From Torreya grandis (taxonomy: Eukaryota > Streptophyta > Pinopsida > Cupressales > Taxaceae), in the NCBI GenBank assembly GCA_037957365.1, contig JARHVA010000639.1:3569501-3633500 (forward strand): a stretch of 64,000 nt of DNA, in the 5' to 3' direction. The notes below the pieces were generated by a model. The model was given only the letters and a program-made list of their open reading frames with translations, ran no database searches and had not been told where the DNA came from. Made by a program: the position numbers and the translations under genes. Positions 61,071 through 64,000 of the stretch are shown here, piece after piece; the stretch's first letter is position 1, and every line of letters starts with the position of its first letter.

Positions 61071-62656
61071 CACAAAAAATAATAGTGGGGAGGGTGAATT
61101 ATTTTCTTAAAAAAATCTTTTCTTTCAACTAAACATGATTAACCTTTCAAACCAATACAATGATCAAGCAATGCATAGAGAACCAATAACATAAACATGA
61201 ATCAAGATATCAACACAAGATTTATGTGGGAAACACTCATGTGAGATAAAAAAAATTGAAACATATCTTTTAATATATTCATATAAAATCATGAATCAAT
61301 ATTTAGTGAGGCACAAACCCCATAAAGAGCACCAACCCTTCACTAGTCAAGCATAAACTTAACTACTCCTCTAGAAAGCTCCAACTTAAAAGGAAGTACC
61401 AACCCCCTAAGTTAAAAATAATCAACTCATCCAATTCAAGGGAAATTATTAAAGCACAAAACTTAAATTCATCTCCCACTCCCTCTTGACTAAGCACTAA
61501 CGCAGCCAAGACAAACTTGATCACCTTTACAACACCTTATCGCCCAACTAATATATGGTGACCTCTTCTTCAGTTCTCTATCTACTATATCCATTGTCAT
61601 ACATCAGGAACACATATATGATGAAATTTTGATAGTCTATAAATCAACACAAGATCAATTCTTCAACACTCTCAAACTATGTCTTTAAATAAGCAAAGTT
61701 GCCCTTCTACTTCACTCAATTAGCCCTTTTCTTGACTAGTTTAGGTCATATGACCTTTCTTATCATACTAAAAAAATATTATGGATATTCATGACTGATC
61801 ACTATACTCATATATAATGGTATAAATTACATCCTACTACTCCTCAAGGTGATATTTTGTTTGCTTTCACTCTCATTCCTCTTGCACACCCAAATAGTCC
61901 GATTATGCCTTGTATAAATATACAACTCTTGCTTGCATAGACTTTGGTTGGGCACAAAAACTTCCAATATTGGATTATAATTAAAATGGGTAAAATAAAA
62001 TGTTACACATAATAATAGGATCACCATTAGGTTGGCCAAACTCACTTAAACCACCTTCTCTTCTTAGGCCTACTTAGAGACCTAGTGCATTAGGTCTATC
62101 TCAGTCAACACGTTACACTTAACCTTATTGAAACTTATTGAGCCTCCAAACATGAATTAAAAACTTAAAACACACCTAAAATATACCCCTTATAACCTAA
62201 ATTTATGTACATACCACCTTTTAGTCCAATTCACTACAATAATAGGCATATTCATAATTAGGCCTTCTTACTACCAGAAAGTTTGCCAACAAAAACTAAA
62301 GAACACAAAAAAATTTAAAAAACAAATATGCCCTTAAATAACTTGGATATAACCTCCATGACCTTATAATAATCACCATGTGCTTGAAACACTTCAACAT
62401 AGATCTTAAATCTTCAAACTCACTGGTGTAACATGACCACTCAAAACTATCTACAATGCTCCAAAACCCAATCAAGAACAATTGACTCTCCATACTTGGA
62501 TAGGGACTTATCATGAATAATATTAAATTTAAATGAAACCTTGAGACCTCAAAAACATATTTATATTCAATATATTCTTAAACTCTAGGAAAAACACTTC
62601 AAACTCATCTCTGCTAGATGACTACATAGAACTACCAATAAACCTTTCAACACAGT
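61071..62656 (-). repeat. LTR-like repeat, copy 2 (counterpart of 43.9-45.5 kb)
   Basis: It aligns on the same strand with 43,900-45,496 up to 'cctttcaacacagt' (62,643-62,656). There the similarity stops because a copia element is inserted. The PBS-like sequence at its lower edge suggests it is a 5' LTR on the minus strand. Confidence 0.55.
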
Positions 62657-62906
62657 CTATTAGATTCAACAAAAAGATCAAGAAATGAATTAACTAGTGT
62701 TCATGAACAATAAATAGAAGCCTATTATATAGGAATCAAATAAAAACCTAAAAAACAAGGAAGTGAATAGAACCATAAACATTGGGTAGCATAAAATAGC
62801 TAGGCCCATGTAACCTATTTACCTAAGTGATTAAAACCACTGTAGCCACATGCATAGGGACTATACCTTAGTAAATAGGCTAAGTTATTAAAATAATTTA
62901 CTAGTA
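62657..62906 (-). repeat. 3' LTR of the second copia element
   Basis: About 250 bp after the polypurine tract. It contains CCTATATAATAGGC, a TATA box on the minus strand, and ends in TTGAATCTAATAG. The partner LTR is outside the window, so both ends are inferred. Confidence 0.6.
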
Positions 62907-62915
62907 CCCTCCCTT
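62907..62915 (-). other. polypurine tract of the second copia element
   Basis: AAGGGAGGG on the minus strand, directly before the LTR. Confidence 0.7.
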
Positions 62916-62979
62916 AATGAATAAACTAGAAACAAGACCAAGTTTATCACTAAATTTAATGAACTTGTCTGAACCAAGT

Positions 62980-63660
62980 GGTTTGGTCATTATATTAGTT
63001 GGCTACTCTGTAGTGGGGATATAGAAGAGACTGATGTCTTCATTTTTAACCAACTATTGGATGTAATGATGGTAAAAATAAATGTTTTTGTTCATGTGAT
63101 TGGAATAATAGATTATTCACCATCTTTATAACATTATGGTTGCTACATTAAATTAGGTTAGGCTTTGATAACTCTAATTGAAGATCTTCCAAGATTCTTT
63201 TTATCCACATAGTTTCACAACCTACACTAACCAAAACTTTATAATCTGCTTATGTCAAAGATAATTGCACTGTATTTTATAGTTTTCTTCCATGAGAAAA
63301 ATCCTAAGCCAGGAGTGAATACATATCTTGTTGTATATTTTATTGAATCTAATGATCCTCCCCAATCAGAGTCAGAATATCTTGAAATCTCAAAATCTAT
63401 AGACTTATTATATAATATGCCAAAGTCAAGAGTACCTTTGACATATATTAATACCCATTTTATAGATATCCAATATATTTACTATGGTTTAAATATGAAT
63501 CAAGATAGAAAAATCACTACAAAAAAAATATTTGGTCTAGTGGTAGTGAGGTAAATGAGACTACCCACTAGCTACCAATACACTATTTCGTTAATCAAAG
63601 GTGATGCAGTGTCAGTTGAAATTTTAGATCCAACTTCCATAGGTGTGTGAGTTGGATTAA
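62980..63660 (-). pseudogene. copia RNase H and RT tail
   Basis: The minus strand reads 'PMEVGSKISTDTASPLINE' (about 63,635-63,579), then 'LVGSLIYLTTTRPNI' (about 63,562), the copia 'YR.lvGsL.Yl..tRPDi' motif. It continues 'VKGTLDFGILY' (about 63,446), 'RYSDSDWGGSLDS' (about 63,386; both Asp kept) and 'YVFTPGLGFFSWKK'. The final 'lSs.EaEY' is worn to stops. Several positions show frame decay. It follows the RT at 63.7-64.0 kb directly and is followed by the polypurine tract. Confidence 0.85.
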
Positions 63661-63706
63661 AATCCATCATTTTAAACATTTACAACAATGATTTGACATA
63701 CTTATT

Positions 63707-64000
63707 CTATGACATGAATACAATAAAATCACCTTGCCAAAACTCAACACCTAAATAGTATTTCAATAGTCCTAAGTCTATCATGTCAAAAGTAAAATAA
63801 ACATCACCTTTCATTTGTTGAATGAGACTAAAACTACTCCTGGTGATGGATATATCATCAACATATACAATTAGAATCAATATTTCATCACCAGACACCT
63901 TTACATAGAGAGTTGGTTCAAAATTACACCTTTTAAAACTAGGCTCCCTAAGGTATGAATATATCTTCATATACTAGGCTTGAAGAGCCTATTTAAGTAC
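63707..64000 (-). pseudogene. copia reverse transcriptase, C-terminal half, cut by the window edge
   Basis: An 87-codon minus-strand frame from 63,970 reads 'YLREPSFKRCNFEPTLYVK', then 'ILILIVYVDDISIT', with both catalytic Asp kept. 'MKGDVYFTFDMIDLGLLKYY' and 'LGVEFWQGDFIVF' follow. These match the copia pattern: f.rc..dp.lY, vYVDDl..tG, f..m...l...F.M.DLG.l.yfLGie. Just upstream, at the edge, the end of a 'LYGLKQAPRAWY'-type motif is present in decayed form. It copies element RNA into DNA. The rest of pol lies beyond 64,000. Confidence 0.92.

Larger units (their letters stand above)
62657..64000 (-). mobile_element. 3' part of a second Ty1/copia element, continuing past the right edge
   Basis: The minus strand reads RT, then RNase H, then a polypurine tract and a short LTR of about 250 bp. 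Its end (about 62,657) coincides with the point where the 61.1-kb repeat loses similarity to its 43.9-kb counterpart, so the insertion site is clear. The RT and RNase H sequences differ from those of the 49.5-57.0 kb element. The 5' part lies outside the window. Confidence 0.85.

Noticed and set aside
63252..63554. 100-codon plus-strand frame
   Set aside because: It is antisense to the copia RNase H, which has clear family motifs on the minus strand.
1..64000. CRISPR array, tRNA or rRNA genes, organelle DNA insertions, intact host genes
   Set aside because: Searched by eye for regularly spaced short repeats, cloverleaf-like T-loop sequence, GC-rich rDNA and intron/exon-like conserved proteins. 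Nothing could be supported.

Overview
The window looks like plant nuclear intergenic DNA: AT-rich, with no intact host gene, no rRNA or tRNA gene and no CRISPR, built almost entirely from old, nested and decayed retrotransposons. The families are those of large plant genomes: Ty1/copia and Ty3/gypsy LTR elements whose primer-binding sites resemble the initiator-Met tRNA type, and an L1-like LINE carrying a plant-type RNase H domain. The low density and the age of the elements suggest a gymnosperm-sized genome. That is an inference; nothing in the sequence fixes the species.

Layout. 1-2.2 kb: LTR/leader-like sequence and a possible gag remnant (+). 2.2-8 kb: AT-rich DNA with AC and AG microsatellites and one large imperfect hairpin. 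8.0-11.5 kb: a minus-strand gypsy-like gag remnant whose upstream region is split by a structurally complete non-autonomous LTR element (8964-11093, TSD TTATA). 14.4-17.2 kb: a 60-bp in-frame tandem repeat, an unrecognised degenerate reading frame and repeated non-coding blocks. 18.3-27.15 kb: two diverged LTRs in inverted orientation with a 3.7-kb LINE (minus strand) between them. 27.16-34.46 kb: a pair of 2.0- and 2.5-kb direct repeats enclosing a long, mostly frame-preserved but stop-riddled minus-strand reading frame of unknown identity. 36.26-38.22 kb: gypsy gag and aspartic protease (minus). 38.66-42.84 kb: another direct LTR-like pair, one copy broken by an 800-bp retroposon-like insert, with a second LINE fragment between the copies. 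43.9-45.5 and 61.07-62.66 kb: two copies of one LTR-like repeat. 49,532-56,962: a full-length dead Ty1/copia element (minus) with both LTRs, PBS, PPT and near-matching 5-bp TSDs. 62,657-64,000: the 3' part of a second Ty1/copia element (minus), inserted into the 61-kb repeat and running off the right edge.

No element here could encode all of its own proteins. Coding blocks often keep one frame over hundreds of codons, yet hold many TAA/TAG stops where a Gln codon (CAA/CAG) fits the family or context. This is what long-term C-to-T decay of methylated, silenced elements would leave. The least explained object is the unidentified protein inside the 27-34 kb element. Next are the retroposed reading frame at 39.2-40.0 kb and the reading frame with 60-bp repeats at 14.4-15.4 kb.
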